Notes under the pieces: generated by a model
The model's database searches: none
What the model saw: only the letters and a program-made list of their open reading frames with translations
What the model was told of the DNA's origin: nothing
From: JBAZOO01 sp041648735
GTDB lineage: Bacteria > Verrucomicrobiota > Lentisphaeria > Oligosphaerales > CAITYL01
DNA length: 64,000 nt
Assembly (NCBI GenBank): GCA_041648735.1
Contig: JBAZOO010000014.1
Span: forward strand, 27,836-91,835
Reading direction: 5' to 3'
Program-made: the position numbers and the translations under genes
Shown here: positions 6,612 through 14,270 of the stretch, piece by piece
Numbering within the stretch: position 1 is the first letter of the stretch
Layout: every line of letters starts with the position of its first letter

Positions 6612-8132
6612 CTATAACGCGGGGACTCCGAGAGGTCTCCGCGGGTCACGCACACCCAGCGAATCCAACCAGAGAGGAAAGTGATCGAGCTGGGATAACC
6701 GATCTGTCTGAAAGAGCTCTTCCTGCGCGTACTTCGCCTGCCTGGCCAGCGCGTGCTCCCGCAGCCGCGGGTGATGGTCGTCCTCGAAGTCCACCAGCAG
6801 GCTGAGCGACTTCCCCGGGTAGGCGGTGCACACCCGGTAGATCGCCTGCGTCAACGCCACCTCCGCGTGCTCACCGCGGGCGAGTACCAGCGCATCCGCT
6901 CGAGGCAGGTCCACCCCCTCGCCCAGGATGGTCGTCCCCAGCAGGACCCGCACCCGCCCCTGCTCGAACCGGTCGAGCGCCTGCCCCACCTGCTGATCCT
7001 CCACCTGCCCGTGCACGAACTCCACCTGCTGGTCCTCCGGGCTCGCCGGGTGGGGGAGTTGTTGCCTCACCAGGTCGCGCAAGATCTTCCCCTGCCTGCG
7101 GGTGCCCACCAGGCAGACGACCGACCGACCGCGGGCGGCCAGCATGGCGCACACGCCGGAGACCACCCGGTTCCGCACGTCGTGCTCGTGCACCCCCTCC
7201 GTCCCGTGTCCTCCCCCGTGGAAAGTCGACCTGGCGGCCATCCGCAAGCGCGGTACAGGCAGGGGCAGGATGGCCGCCCGGACGGGCACCAGGTAGCCCA
7301 GCCGAAGGAGCTCCCCGGCCGTCACCCGGTAGACCACGTTTGACAGCAGGGCGTGCATGGCCAGCTCGTCCAGGCCGGAGCGGAAGAACGTGCCGGTCGC
7401 CCCCCAGCGGTAGTACACGTGCGGGAGCCGCTCTCCCAGGCGGCGCACCTGATCGCTCGCCCCGTGGTGCACCTCGTCCACGATCCACGCCTGCCGGGTG
7501 GCCAGCACCTCATCCTGCAGCATGCTGGCCGTCGCGTTCGTGCAGACGATCACCCGAGCTCTCGCCACATGCTCGGGCACCTGCCCGCCCACCTGGTGGT
7601 AGGCGTAGCCCGGGCCGAAGAACCCCTCGATCACCCGGTGGGTCTGCCGGACGATCCGGTCGGTCGGAGCGATCCACAAGGTCCTCGGGCTCATGTTCCT
7701 CTGGACCGCGCAGAGGGTTCGGGTCTTCCCCCCGCGGGGAGGCATGTCGATCACCCCCCGACCGTGCCGGATCAGGGCACCCGACCCCTCCTGCTGGTGA
7801 GGCCAGAGCGGGATCTGCACCTGCACTTCCGGGATGTCCAGCTCCGGCTTCACCCGCTGGTCCATCACCTGGTAGGCCACCCCCGTCTGCTGCGCGTACC
7901 AGCAAACGTGGGGAAGTAGCCCGGTGGGAACCCAAGGAGGCTTGGTCGTCGGCTGGTGAACCAGCCGCACCCACCCGTCCCATTCCCCAGGAACGGGCGG
8001 CAACGGATTTCCCTGGTCGTCCAGCAGCAACTGGTTGGTGGGGTATCGGAGCCGGTGGCTCAACCAATCCACCCAACCCGCTGGGCTGCCCAACAGGTAA
8101 GTCCGCACGTTCTCCGCCACCAACTGGAGCAT
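6612..8132 (-). CDS. Superfamily 2 DNA helicase (UvsW-like)
   Basis: 506 residues from ATG at 8132, with GGAG upstream. After a ~100-residue N-terminal region comes LWPHQQEGSGALI (Q-motif-like), Walker A PPRGGKT (131-137), TLWIAPTDRI (motif Ia), the DEVH box WIVDEVHHG (about 219-222), and GATGTFFR (motif III). The second RecA domain has VCLVGTRRQGKILRDLV, LLGTTILGEGVDLPRADAL (motif V) and ALTQAIYRV (motif VI, with Gln-Arg spacing altered). It probably remodels branched DNA or R-loops in recombination-dependent replication. It is the first minus-strand gene after the divergent control region, so it is likely expressed early. Confidence 0.85.
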   Translation of the reverse strand: MLQLVAENVRTYLLGSPAGWVDWLSHRLRYPTNQLLLDDQGNPLPPVPGEWDGWVRLVHQPTTKPPWVPTGLLPHVCWYAQQTGVAYQVMDQRVKPELDIPEVQVQIPLWPHQQEGSGALIRHGRGVIDMPPRGGKTRTLCAVQRNMSPRTLWIAPTDRIVRQTHRVIEGFFGPGYAYHQVGGQVPEHVARARVIVCTNATASMLQDEVLATRQAWIVDEVHHGASDQVRRLGERLPHVYYRWGATGTFFRSGLDELAMHALLSNVVYRVTAGELLRLGYLVPVRAAILPLPVPRLRMAARSTFHGGGHGTEGVHEHDVRNRVVSGVCAMLAARGRSVVCLVGTRRQGKILRDLVRQQLPHPASPEDQQVEFVHGQVEDQQVGQALDRFEQGRVRVLLGTTILGEGVDLPRADALVLARGEHAEVALTQAIYRVCTAYPGKSLSLLVDFEDDHHPRLREHALARQAKYAQEELFQTDRLSQLDHFPLWLDSLGVRDPRRPLGVPAL

Positions 8133-8398
8133 GGTCTCCGACCTTTCACCCGGATCTAACGCGCGAGCAGGCTCAGCCTGTTTTCCTCCAGCTAGGACGG
8201 GAAGTCCGGGGGATGCTCCGCGGTGCTGGTGCCAGGGAGGGGAGCGGGCGTCCTCGCCCGCTCCCCGGACAGGCACCAAGCACCGCGTGGTACGGGCGAA
8301 GCCCGGTAGGTCTTACCGAAACGGACTCGGGTGTCCTGTTCGTGCTAAGGTTGCCATTTATTACTGTTTCTCCCTTCTCCCTTACTTTCCTACCGACG

Positions 8399-8560
8399 GG
8401 GGAGGGGAGGGTCCCTACCGGGACCCTCCCCTCCCCCTAGTTCGGAGACCCTCCAGTCGGGGAGGGTCCCTACCGGGACCCTCCCCTCCCTTCGGGTCTC
8501 CTCCTCGGTGGACCCGTTGTACCCCTCCAGTCGGGGAGGGTCCCTACCGGGACCCTCCCC
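8399..8560. repeat. Three near-identical GC-rich palindromes
   Basis: Each copy has arm GGGGAGGGTCCC, a TACC loop and arm GGGACCCTCCCC. The copies lie at 8404-8431 (extended to 17-bp arms, 8399-8415 and 8420-8436), 8459-8486 and 8533-8560. Copies 2 and 3 share longer flanks (CCTCCAGTCGGGGAG before, TCCCTTCGGG after), giving a direct repeat with a 74-bp period; copies 1 and 2 are 55 bp apart. The arms are perfect. They could be iterons for an initiator, cruciform or ssDNA hairpin signals, or stacked bidirectional terminators isolating the divergent operons. Confidence 0.8.
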
Positions 8561-8678
8561 TCCCTTCGGGGTACTACGGGTACCACACCTCCAATCCGGA
8601 GAGGAGAGGATCCTCCCTTCTCCTCCCTTCCTATCCTCTCCCCTCCCCATTTTAAGATCTTCTTCTTAAGAATTCATT

Positions 8679-8706
8679 AGTATAGGTGATCAGAAATTAT
8701 TGAGAA
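8679..8706 (-). promoter_or_regulatory. Possible minus-strand promoter
   Basis: On the minus strand TTCTCA (8706-8701) and TATACT (8684-8679) are separated by 16 bp, a weak sigma70-like pair in the AT-rich block. It would drive the minus-strand early operon that begins with the SF2 helicase at 8132, but would have to read through the palindrome cluster, which makes it uncertain. Confidence 0.25.
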
Positions 8707-8816
8707 CGCTAGTAAAAATTTTCAACCGGGGTGTAACAATTCCGCCCGGTGTTCAACTAAACCAACCTGAAACCCGGGGTCGATCGCTCGTGCGTTAGAG
8801 TCTAGTGGAGGTTGCT

Positions 8817-10931
8817 GTGGGGTCATCGTACCAGGAGCCCGAGTTCTTGCAGCGGGTGTTCGGCCCGACCGGCCTGTTCTCCCAGGCCTTCCCCGCCTAC
8901 GAGCTCCGAGCCGGCCAGCTAGAAATCGCCAGGGCTGTCTCGTACGTGCAGACGGTCGGCCGGCATCTGCTGGCCGAGGGACCGTGCGGGATCGGCAAGT
9001 CCTTCGCCTACCTGGTTCCCTCCATCGCGCACGCGGTGGCCGGCCGGATTTCCAGGAACGACAACCCGGATCCGGTGGTGGTCGCCACCGCCAACATTTC
9101 CCTGCAAGAACAACTGGTCGGAAAAGACTTGCCCACCCTCCAGCGGGTTCTCCAAGGCTGGCAGTTCCGGTTCGCCCTGCTGAAGGGTCGATCGAACTAC
9201 CTGTGCCGCCGGAAAGTCCTGCTGGTGACCCCCGCCCAACGCCCTCGAGACCAGGAGGCGCGGGAGCAACTTCAGGACATCCTGGACTGGCAGGCGGACA
9301 CCCGGGCGGGCGACCAGTCGGAGCTCCCGTTCCTCCCCCTCCCCTACGTCTGGTCGCTCGTCAGCTCCAGCGCGGATGAGTGCCACGGGGACCGGTGCGA
9401 CCAGCAGGAGACGTGCTGGGCGAACCTGGCCCGCCGGGCGGCCCGGGAGGCGGACGTGGTGGTCACCAACTACCACCAGCTGCTGGCGCACGTGCGACTG
9501 CGGATGGAGACCGGGCGGGACCTGCTGCTCCCGCCCTTCCGCCGGCTGGTCCTGGACGAAGCGCACGAGCTCGCCCCGATCGCCCGCGACTTCTGGGGCT
9601 GGCAGGTCTCCGAATGGACGCTCCGCCGGCTCTCCCGCTGGGCGATGGACGTGGGCGGCCGGCCGAAGTTGGGGGAGCGTCTGCAGGAGTCCAGCCGACT
9701 GTACTTCCAGGCGCTCGCGGAGTACGCCCTGGGAGGCCAGTACCGGCGGCGCCTGCGCCGCCCGGGGGAGGGCCCGACGCCCGAGCAGGTGGTGCGGGCC
9801 CTGCAAGAACTCCAGGCGTACCTGGAGGCCTACAAGGACCAGCCCGACCTGGACGACCAGGAGGTGGGGGAAGCGCAGGCAATCCTTCGCCAGACGGAAG
9901 CGGCGGCCTACCGGCTCCAGGACCTCTGGGAGGCGAACTCTCCGGACTTCGTGTACTACCTGGAGGTGGAAGACCGCCGCGGGCAGAAGGTGGTTCGCGC
10001 GTGCGCGAAGCTACTCGAGCCCGGGCCGGTCCTTCAGGGCGCCCTATTCGGACGAGCCCAGTCGGTCGTCCTCTGCTCCGCCACGCTCACCACCAGCGGG
10101 ACGTTCGAGTTCGTCCGCCAGCAGTCGGGGGCCCCCGCGGGGGAAGCCACGCTCGAGCTGGCGGTGGCCAGCCCGTTCAACCACCAGCGGCAGGCCATTC
10201 TCGTGCTCCCCCCGCTGCCCGACTCGCGGGATCCTGCCTACCTGGAACAGGCCGGGGACGCTCTGCTGGACGTGCTTTCCATCCTGGACGGGCGCACGCT
10301 CGTCCTGTGCACCAGCTACCGGGTGGCCCGCGCGCTGACCGACCGGGTGCGGGCCAGCCGGCCCCCCTGGCGGGTGATGCAGCAGGGGGAGATGCCCCGC
10401 CTGCAACTCGCCCAGATCTTCCGGGAAGACGAGCGGTCGGTGCTGATCGGCTGCGAATCCTTCTGGACCGGGCTGGACGTGCCCGGGCCCGCCTGCTCGT
10501 GCGTGGTGGTCGACAAACTTCCGTTCCCGCACGTGGATGATCCGGTGGTGGACGCCATCAACGAGACGAACCCACGGGCATTCCACGAGTTTATGACCCC
10601 GACGGCGATCCTGCTATTCCGCCAGGGGGTAGGCCGGTTGATCCGCCGGGCGGACGATGTGGGCGCGGTGGTAGTGCTGGACCCGCGGTTGCTGACCAAG
10701 GGGTACGGCGCCCAGTTCCTGAACAGCCTGCCCGCCATGTACCAGTCGCAGGACGTGCAGGAGATCCGGCAGTTTCTCCGCTGGGCGGGCCGGCCGGTCG
10801 GGGAGGAAAACCGTCAACCGGGGGAAGAGCAGGCCCAGCAGCAGCAGCAGCAGACCAGCTTGTTCCCCCCCGCGCTCCCCGAGGCGAAAGTCGAGAAGCA
10901 GGCCCTGGGGAACGACGATATCCCGTTCTGA
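8817..10931 (+). CDS. DinG/XPD-like DNA helicase with Fe-S cysteines and SSB-like tip
   Basis: About 704 residues from GTG 8817, chosen because TGGAGG lies five bases ahead; a GTG at 8805 is possible but overlaps that site. Walker A is GPCGIGKS (about 55-62). Four cysteines between motifs Ia and II (about 130, 189, 194, 200; YLCRRK and DECHGDRCDQQETCW) match the iron-sulfur domain of XPD/DinG helicases. The DEAH box is LVLDEAHELA (about 244-253). Motif V/VI-like LIGCESFWTGLDVPG and RQGVGRLIR are present. It should unwind DNA 5'-3' and resolve forks or R-loops. The C-terminus ends GNDDIPF, which looks like the SSB tail tip, after a Gln-rich stretch (QQQQQQ) resembling an SSB linker. It is first in the plus-strand operon. 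Confidence 0.88.
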   Translation: MGSSYQEPEFLQRVFGPTGLFSQAFPAYELRAGQLEIARAVSYVQTVGRHLLAEGPCGIGKSFAYLVPSIAHAVAGRISRNDNPDPVVVATANISLQEQLVGKDLPTLQRVLQGWQFRFALLKGRSNYLCRRKVLLVTPAQRPRDQEAREQLQDILDWQADTRAGDQSELPFLPLPYVWSLVSSSADECHGDRCDQQETCWANLARRAAREADVVVTNYHQLLAHVRLRMETGRDLLLPPFRRLVLDEAHELAPIARDFWGWQVSEWTLRRLSRWAMDVGGRPKLGERLQESSRLYFQALAEYALGGQYRRRLRRPGEGPTPEQVVRALQELQAYLEAYKDQPDLDDQEVGEAQAILRQTEAAAYRLQDLWEANSPDFVYYLEVEDRRGQKVVRACAKLLEPGPVLQGALFGRAQSVVLCSATLTTSGTFEFVRQQSGAPAGEATLELAVASPFNHQRQAILVLPPLPDSRDPAYLEQAGDALLDVLSILDGRTLVLCTSYRVARALTDRVRASRPPWRVMQQGEMPRLQLAQIFREDERSVLIGCESFWTGLDVPGPACSCVVVDKLPFPHVDDPVVDAINETNPRAFHEFMTPTAILLFRQGVGRLIRRADDVGAVVVLDPRLLTKGYGAQFLNSLPAMYQSQDVQEIRQFLRWAGRPVGEENRQPGEEQAQQQQQQTSLFPPALPEAKVEKQALGNDDIPF

Positions 10932-10934
10932 CCA

Positions 10935-10952
10935 GCACCCGCGGTCGGGTGC
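10935..10952 (+). terminator. Hairpin just after the DinG-like gene
   Basis: GCACCCG, a CGGT loop and CGGGTGC form a perfect seven-pair stem three bases after the stop codon. No U-tract follows, so termination would be partial or factor-assisted. A TTGACA element begins three bases after the stem. Confidence 0.4.
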
Positions 10953-10954
10953 GC

Positions 10955-10983
10955 TTGACAACCTCGGCCCGTTCGTGCAGGGT
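10955..10983 (+). promoter_or_regulatory. Possible promoter for the Bro-N operon
   Basis: A consensus -35 TTGACA is at 10955-10960. Seventeen bases later is CAGGGT (10978-10983), a poor -10, so an activator or a non-standard sigma would be needed. It lies between the hairpin after the DinG-like gene and the structured leader of the Bro-N gene, the expected place for a new promoter. Confidence 0.3.
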
Positions 10984-10988
10984 GAGGC

Positions 10989-11092
10989 TGCGAGCGACGA
11001 AATGGAATCACGGAAACCGAATAGCCCCCGCTGGCCCGCCTGCCTAATCGTCGCTCGCACCGCGATTTCGCGGTCCGGGCTGGCGGGGGCTT
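10989..11092 (+). promoter_or_regulatory. Structured leader with interlocked hairpins upstream of the Bro-N gene
   Basis: Three inverted repeats are visible. A: TGCGAGCGACGA (10989-11000) pairs perfectly with TCGTCGCTCGCA (11048-11059). B: AGCCCCCGCTGGCCCG (11023-11038) pairs with CGGGCTGGCGGGGGCT (11076-11091), two mismatched positions, followed by TTCTTCGG. C: ACCGCGA/TCGCGGT (11059-11074) lies inside the loop of B. Because the left arm of B sits inside loop A and its right arm outside, A and B form a pseudoknot or exclude each other, as in attenuators. B ends about ten bases before the GGAGGT ribosome binding site of the next gene. Confidence 0.5.
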
Positions 11093-11111
11093 CTTCGGTT
11101 GGAGGTGCGAG

Positions 11112-12029
11112 ATGAGCAAGGAACTGGTTACCCTGGTCCACGAGTTCGAGGGAAAGGATGTGACGACCTTCCTGTACAAGGGCCGGCCGGCCTGGGTAGC
11201 CCGCGAGCTCGGGGAGGTGCTCGGGTACGCTGACGGGGGCAAGGCCCTGGTGACCATGCTGACCAGGGAGTGGGCGAATGAGGTTCAGGAGGGCCCCGAT
11301 TTCCGATTCGTCAATGGGGCAGAATTGTCGGATCTGAAAAAACTTCTGGAACTCGGTGTGTCCCACACACCGAGTTCCCAGGTGAGATCCAGACCGATTC
11401 CCATCCACGCCCCGTCCGCCGTCATTCTCTTCGAACCCGGCCTTCACTTGGTCCTGCTGAAGACGGACAAACCCGCGGGAAAGCGTCTCCGACGTATGCT
11501 GGTGGACGTGGTGCTCCCCCAGCTCGTTCGGGACGGGAAGTTCGACCCGGAGCGCACCGTGACCCCGCAAGGGGAGTTCCAGCCCAAGACCCGCCGGCCG
11601 GCGCTCGACCGGGAAGCCCAAGCGGTCCGCCGTCTCGAGTACCGCAGGCTGGCCCTCCAGCGGGAACTGCGGGAGATGGAGGTCGACCTGCAGCGGGCGA
11701 GCTCCATCCTGTACGCGGCCGATCGGATGGGCAGCCAGACGGAGGCGGACGCCGCCCGCCGGGAGGCCGTCCTCCTCCTGGCCGGCCGGCCGGTGGACTT
11801 CCTGCCGTCGGGCATCCCGCAGGCGCCGGCGGCGCCCTCGAGCCCGCCGTCCCCGCGGCTGGGGCCCCAGCAGTCGCTGCCTCTCCAGCAGGGGTTCCCC
11901 ACCCGGCCGCTGAGCTCGCTGGACGCCGAGCGGGAGAAGAGGCTGGCCCAGATGGCCAACCGGCAGAGCCCGTTCGGGGTGAACCCCCCAACCGGGGGTG
12001 GCACGGACGGCGAGGGGGCCAAGCGGTGA
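11112..12029 (+). CDS. Bro-N domain (phage antirepressor-like) protein
   Basis: 305 residues; GGAGGT lies upstream of the ATG. The N-terminal ~140 residues match the Bro-N domain of phage antirepressors and viral BRO proteins: VTTFLYKGRPAWVARELGEV, LGYADGGKAL, then HLVLLKTDKPAGKRLRRMLVDVVLPQL. The middle is a coiled-coil (ALQRELREMEVDLQRASSIL). The C-terminal ~90 residues are Pro/Gln-rich and probably disordered. Bro-N proteins bind DNA and often relieve repression or tune early gene expression. The gene is preceded by a structured leader and overlaps the ASCH gene at its stop (GTGA), so it is likely a regulated regulator. Confidence 0.8.
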   Translation: MSKELVTLVHEFEGKDVTTFLYKGRPAWVARELGEVLGYADGGKALVTMLTREWANEVQEGPDFRFVNGAELSDLKKLLELGVSHTPSSQVRSRPIPIHAPSAVILFEPGLHLVLLKTDKPAGKRLRRMLVDVVLPQLVRDGKFDPERTVTPQGEFQPKTRRPALDREAQAVRRLEYRRLALQRELREMEVDLQRASSILYAADRMGSQTEADAARREAVLLLAGRPVDFLPSGIPQAPAAPSSPPSPRLGPQQSLPLQQGFPTRPLSSLDAEREKRLAQMANRQSPFGVNPPTGGGTDGEGAKR

Positions 12030-12544
12030 ACAACCTGAAGACCATCACGGCCATCACCCTCTGGCAGCCCTGGGCCTCCCTGGTAGCCGCGGGCATGAAG
12101 GCCTGGGAGACCCGGAGCTGGCCTACCGACTACCGGGGGCCCCTGCTCATCCACTCGGCCGCTCGGAAGTCCCTACCATACCGAGCGTGCTTCGGGCTCG
12201 AGGCGGCTGAATTCGTGCAGTCCCGGCTGGGACCCTGGCAGGCCCTCCCCCGCGGACAGCTACTCGTCCTCTGCCACTTGGCGGACTGCCTTCCGGTCGA
12301 GCAGGTTCTCCAGCGTGACCCCCTGGCCGAGACCTCCGAGCTCGCCCCCTACGAGTTCGAGTTCGGCGACTACTCGCCCGGCCGATGGGCTTGGCGGGTG
12401 CGGTTGACCAACCGGTTGCACCCCTACCAGGTGACTGGCCGGCAAGGCCTCTGGAAGTTCCAGGTGCCGGGCCCGGGGTGGCTCGACCAGGTGACGGCCG
12501 AACGGATGCCCCGCCCCTCCCACCCGAGCAGCCTGCCCTACTGA
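12026..12544 (+). CDS. ASCH-domain protein
   Basis: 172 residues starting at a GTG that overlaps the Bro-N stop. The N-terminus ITLWQPWASLVAAGMKAWET, followed by RSWPTDYRGPLLIHSA, is the ASCH fold (PUA-related beta barrel) signature, and the mid-protein LVLCHLADCLPVEQV and WAWRVRLTNRLHPYQVTGRQ fit the rest of the barrel. ASCH proteins are proposed RNA-binding regulators, and relatives hydrolyse N4-acetylcytidine. In phages they are common but poorly characterised. The substrate is unknown here. It is the last plus-strand gene; the next genes run toward it on the minus strand. Confidence 0.8.
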   Translation: MNNLKTITAITLWQPWASLVAAGMKAWETRSWPTDYRGPLLIHSAARKSLPYRACFGLEAAEFVQSRLGPWQALPRGQLLVLCHLADCLPVEQVLQRDPLAETSELAPYEFEFGDYSPGRWAWRVRLTNRLHPYQVTGRQGLWKFQVPGPGWLDQVTAERMPRPSHPSSLPY

Positions 12545-12616
12545 CCCCCGTTTAGAGTATATCTCATCAGGAAGGAAATTGGCTCTGGGAGGGCATAGGA
12601 AGCCCCAGAACGAGCC

Positions 12617-12685
12617 GGGCGCCCGCCGCGCCCTGGTGGCCGTTCGGGGGCGTCCGAGCCTGGGCAGGCCGCAGCGCTTGCCCAG
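12617..12685. terminator. Hairpins between convergent operons
   Basis: Two hairpins lie in the 145-bp gap between the ASCH gene and the last late gene: GGGCGC-CCGCC-GCGCCC (12617-12633), and CTGGGCA/TGCCCAG (12660-12666 with 12679-12685), the latter five bases after the minus-strand stop. They are suitable to end both converging transcripts, although no U-tract is obvious. Confidence 0.4.
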
Positions 12686-12689
12686 CCAG

Positions 12690-13628
12690 CTAGAACCTGA
12701 GCAACGCAGGCTGGGAGAGGGAGGAGACGGGGGAGGAGAGGTGGAGAGCTCCCTGGGAGGTGGAGGTGGGCCGGTCAGTCCCTTCCTCCACCGCCTGCAG
12801 GGCGTACCCGACGGCAACCACCAGGCCGACCGTCAGCACGACCGAGATGGTGGCCACGAACGCCGGGTGCTCGTACCAGGGATCCTTCTGGGCCTCCCGG
12901 GCGGCCTGCAGGGCGTCCTGCAAGATCTTCTCCCGTTCCGCGGAGGCCTTCAGGTCGTTCTCCCGCAGGGACCGCTCGAGCCGGAGGTCCACCTGCGCGC
13001 TGTCCTGCGCGAACTGGACCGCCAGCTCCATCCGGGCGTCGCACCCCTGGGCCCGCTGCCCCAGGTCCACGGCCAGCCTGGGGGTCAGCAGTTGCCCGGC
13101 GTAGGGGGCCACCTGGCCGGCCTGCAGGGGGGTGCTGCACTTCTTCGCATCCCCTGCGTCGCAGGTGGTCCCCGCGGTGGTTGGCGCGGGCGCATCGCCC
13201 GCCGGGGGCGGGGGCTCCGCCCGCTCTTGGGCGGAGCCCCGGGAGGGCAGGCCGAAGGCCAGCAGGCCGGCGACCAGCAGACAGCCCAGCAGGCAGCCGC
13301 CGGTGCGCCCGGCCTGGACGAGGAAGGTGGCCAGCGCCACCGGATCCTCCTCCAGCATCTGCGCCTGCTTCGTCTGCTGGTCGGTCAGCGTCTTCAGCTG
13401 CTCCTGGTACTTGACCAGCACGGCCGACCGAGCGGCCGTCACCCCCTGCTTGGCGATCAGCGCGCGTACCTCCGCCCGGAGCTTCTCCAGCTCCAACTGG
13501 GCGTCCACCTGCGCGGCCGGCGGGCTACCGCCAGCCCGCTGGGCTTTCCGCCACAGGTAGATGGCCACCAGGGTGGCCAGGACGAGCAGGACGGCCAGCA
13601 CAAGGATGATCCACCCGGTCGCGCTCAT
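12690..13628 (-). CDS. Multi-span membrane protein with coiled coil, possible lysis protein
   Basis: 312 residues. An N-terminal membrane segment (WIILVLAVLLVLATLVAIYL) is followed by a coiled coil (LELEKLRAEVRALIAKQG), a second hydrophobic segment with a signal-peptide look (CLLGCLLVAGLLAFGL then GSAQE), a Pro-rich stretch, a Cys-containing region, another coil (LRLERSLRENDLKASAEREK) and a third membrane segment (FVATISVVLTVGLVVAVGYA). Two separate products are conceivable, because a second start (MLEEDP) precedes the internal signal-like segment and a strong hairpin (GGGGCTCCGCCC/GGGCGGAGCCCC) lies near 13209-13245. The organisation resembles spanin-like membrane proteins, but this is inference. 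It is last in the late operon, beside a holin candidate. Confidence 0.6.
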   Translation of the reverse strand: MSATGWIILVLAVLLVLATLVAIYLWRKAQRAGGSPPAAQVDAQLELEKLRAEVRALIAKQGVTAARSAVLVKYQEQLKTLTDQQTKQAQMLEEDPVALATFLVQAGRTGGCLLGCLLVAGLLAFGLPSRGSAQERAEPPPPAGDAPAPTTAGTTCDAGDAKKCSTPLQAGQVAPYAGQLLTPRLAVDLGQRAQGCDARMELAVQFAQDSAQVDLRLERSLRENDLKASAEREKILQDALQAAREAQKDPWYEHPAFVATISVVLTVGLVVAVGYALQAVEEGTDRPTSTSQGALHLSSPVSSLSQPALLRF

Positions 13629-13641
13629 GGCCTACCCCTCC

Positions 13642-14268
13642 TCACTTCGGGCTCTTCGCGCTCGGAGCGGTCAGCCCCTGGTGCAGACCGACGATCGCGA
13701 AACCGGCCATGATGCCCGTCATGATGCTGGGCATCCAGCCCACTCCCGTCATGTACGAACTGAAGAATCCACCGACGGCGCCGATGAAAGCACTCACCCA
13801 CGGCTTCCACCGTTTCCAGTCCTTGTTCGTCATCAGATCGTCCAGTGGCTTGTACCGGAGCAGGAGCAGGAGGAACCCGCAGAGAGCCGCGATCCCGGCC
13901 ATCCAGCCGATCTTCGCCCAGTCGTTGTAAACCTTCTTGCCCGCGTCCACCAGCTCCTGCGTGGTCGGCGGGGGTGCCCCGTCCTTCGCCCCGCTGGCGA
14001 TCGCTTCGGCCACGGCGGCATCGTAAGGCGTGGCGTTGTTGACCGCCGGCGTTTCCGCCGGAGCGGGGCTGGCCGGCACCGCCGGGGCCGCCGCGGGGGC
14101 GGCGGGGGCGGCGGGGGCGGCGGGGGCGGCGGGGACCGCCGCCGGCTGGTCCACCTGGAGGGCGAGCACCTCCGGGCTCACCAGGTCGGCCGTCTGGCCG
14201 GTGAGGGCGAACGCGCTGCCCCCGGCGAACAGGGCACCCAGCAGGAGTGCGATCAGCAGTTTCTTCAT
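13642..14268 (-). CDS. Signal-peptide, Pro-Ala-linker, multi-TM protein; holin candidate
   Basis: 208 residues. A cleavable signal peptide (MKKLLIALLLGALFAGGSAFA) is followed by a PAAPAAPAAPAAP linker encoded by a GGCGGCGGG-type repeat at 14090-14140. Two to three membrane segments follow (IGWMAGIAALCGFLLLLL, WVSAFIGAVGGFFSSYM, IMTGIMAGFAIVGLH) around a charged loop (NKDWKRWKPW). Small hydrophobic proteins with this topology at the end of the tail genes are often holins, but a cleavable signal plus PA linker is unusual for one. It is 13 bp from the next membrane protein gene and likely acts with it. Confidence 0.6.
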   Translation of the reverse strand: MKKLLIALLLGALFAGGSAFALTGQTADLVSPEVLALQVDQPAAVPAAPAAPAAPAAPAAAPAVPASPAPAETPAVNNATPYDAAVAEAIASGAKDGAPPPTTQELVDAGKKVYNDWAKIGWMAGIAALCGFLLLLLRYKPLDDLMTNKDWKRWKPWVSAFIGAVGGFFSSYMTGVGWMPSIMTGIMAGFAIVGLHQGLTAPSAKSPK

Positions 14269-14270
14269 GG

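Larger units (their letters stand above)
8133..8816. other. Divergent intergenic region, candidate replication origin
   Basis: 684 bp with no credible gene, flanked by helicase genes pointing away from each other. It has a GC-rich half (8160-8340), three long near-identical palindromes (8399-8560), a purine/pyrimidine-biased stretch (about 8595-8650, TCCTCCC-rich on plus), and then an AT-rich block at 8650-8725 (TTTTAAGATC, TTCTTAAGAATTC). Iterated palindromes beside an AT-rich, easily melted block at a divergent transcription point, next to replication genes, is the classic arrangement of a phage origin. No defined DnaA-box consensus was recognised. The assignment is inference from architecture. 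Confidence 0.55.

Noticed and set aside
8399..8560. Palindromic repeats as a CRISPR array
   Set aside because: Only three copies with unequal spacers, perfect dyad symmetry and no cas genes nearby. An origin or terminator cluster is more likely.
13209..13245. Hairpin within the membrane protein gene as a terminator between two genes
   Set aside because: The frame is continuous through the hairpin, and the hairpin encodes the Pro/Gly-rich linker. A split gene is possible but not supported by a clear internal start signal.
14090..14140. GGCGGCGGG triplet-type run as a regulatory or slippage repeat
   Set aside because: It is in frame and encodes the Pro-Ala linker of the membrane protein, so it needs no extra explanation, although length variation between strains is possible.
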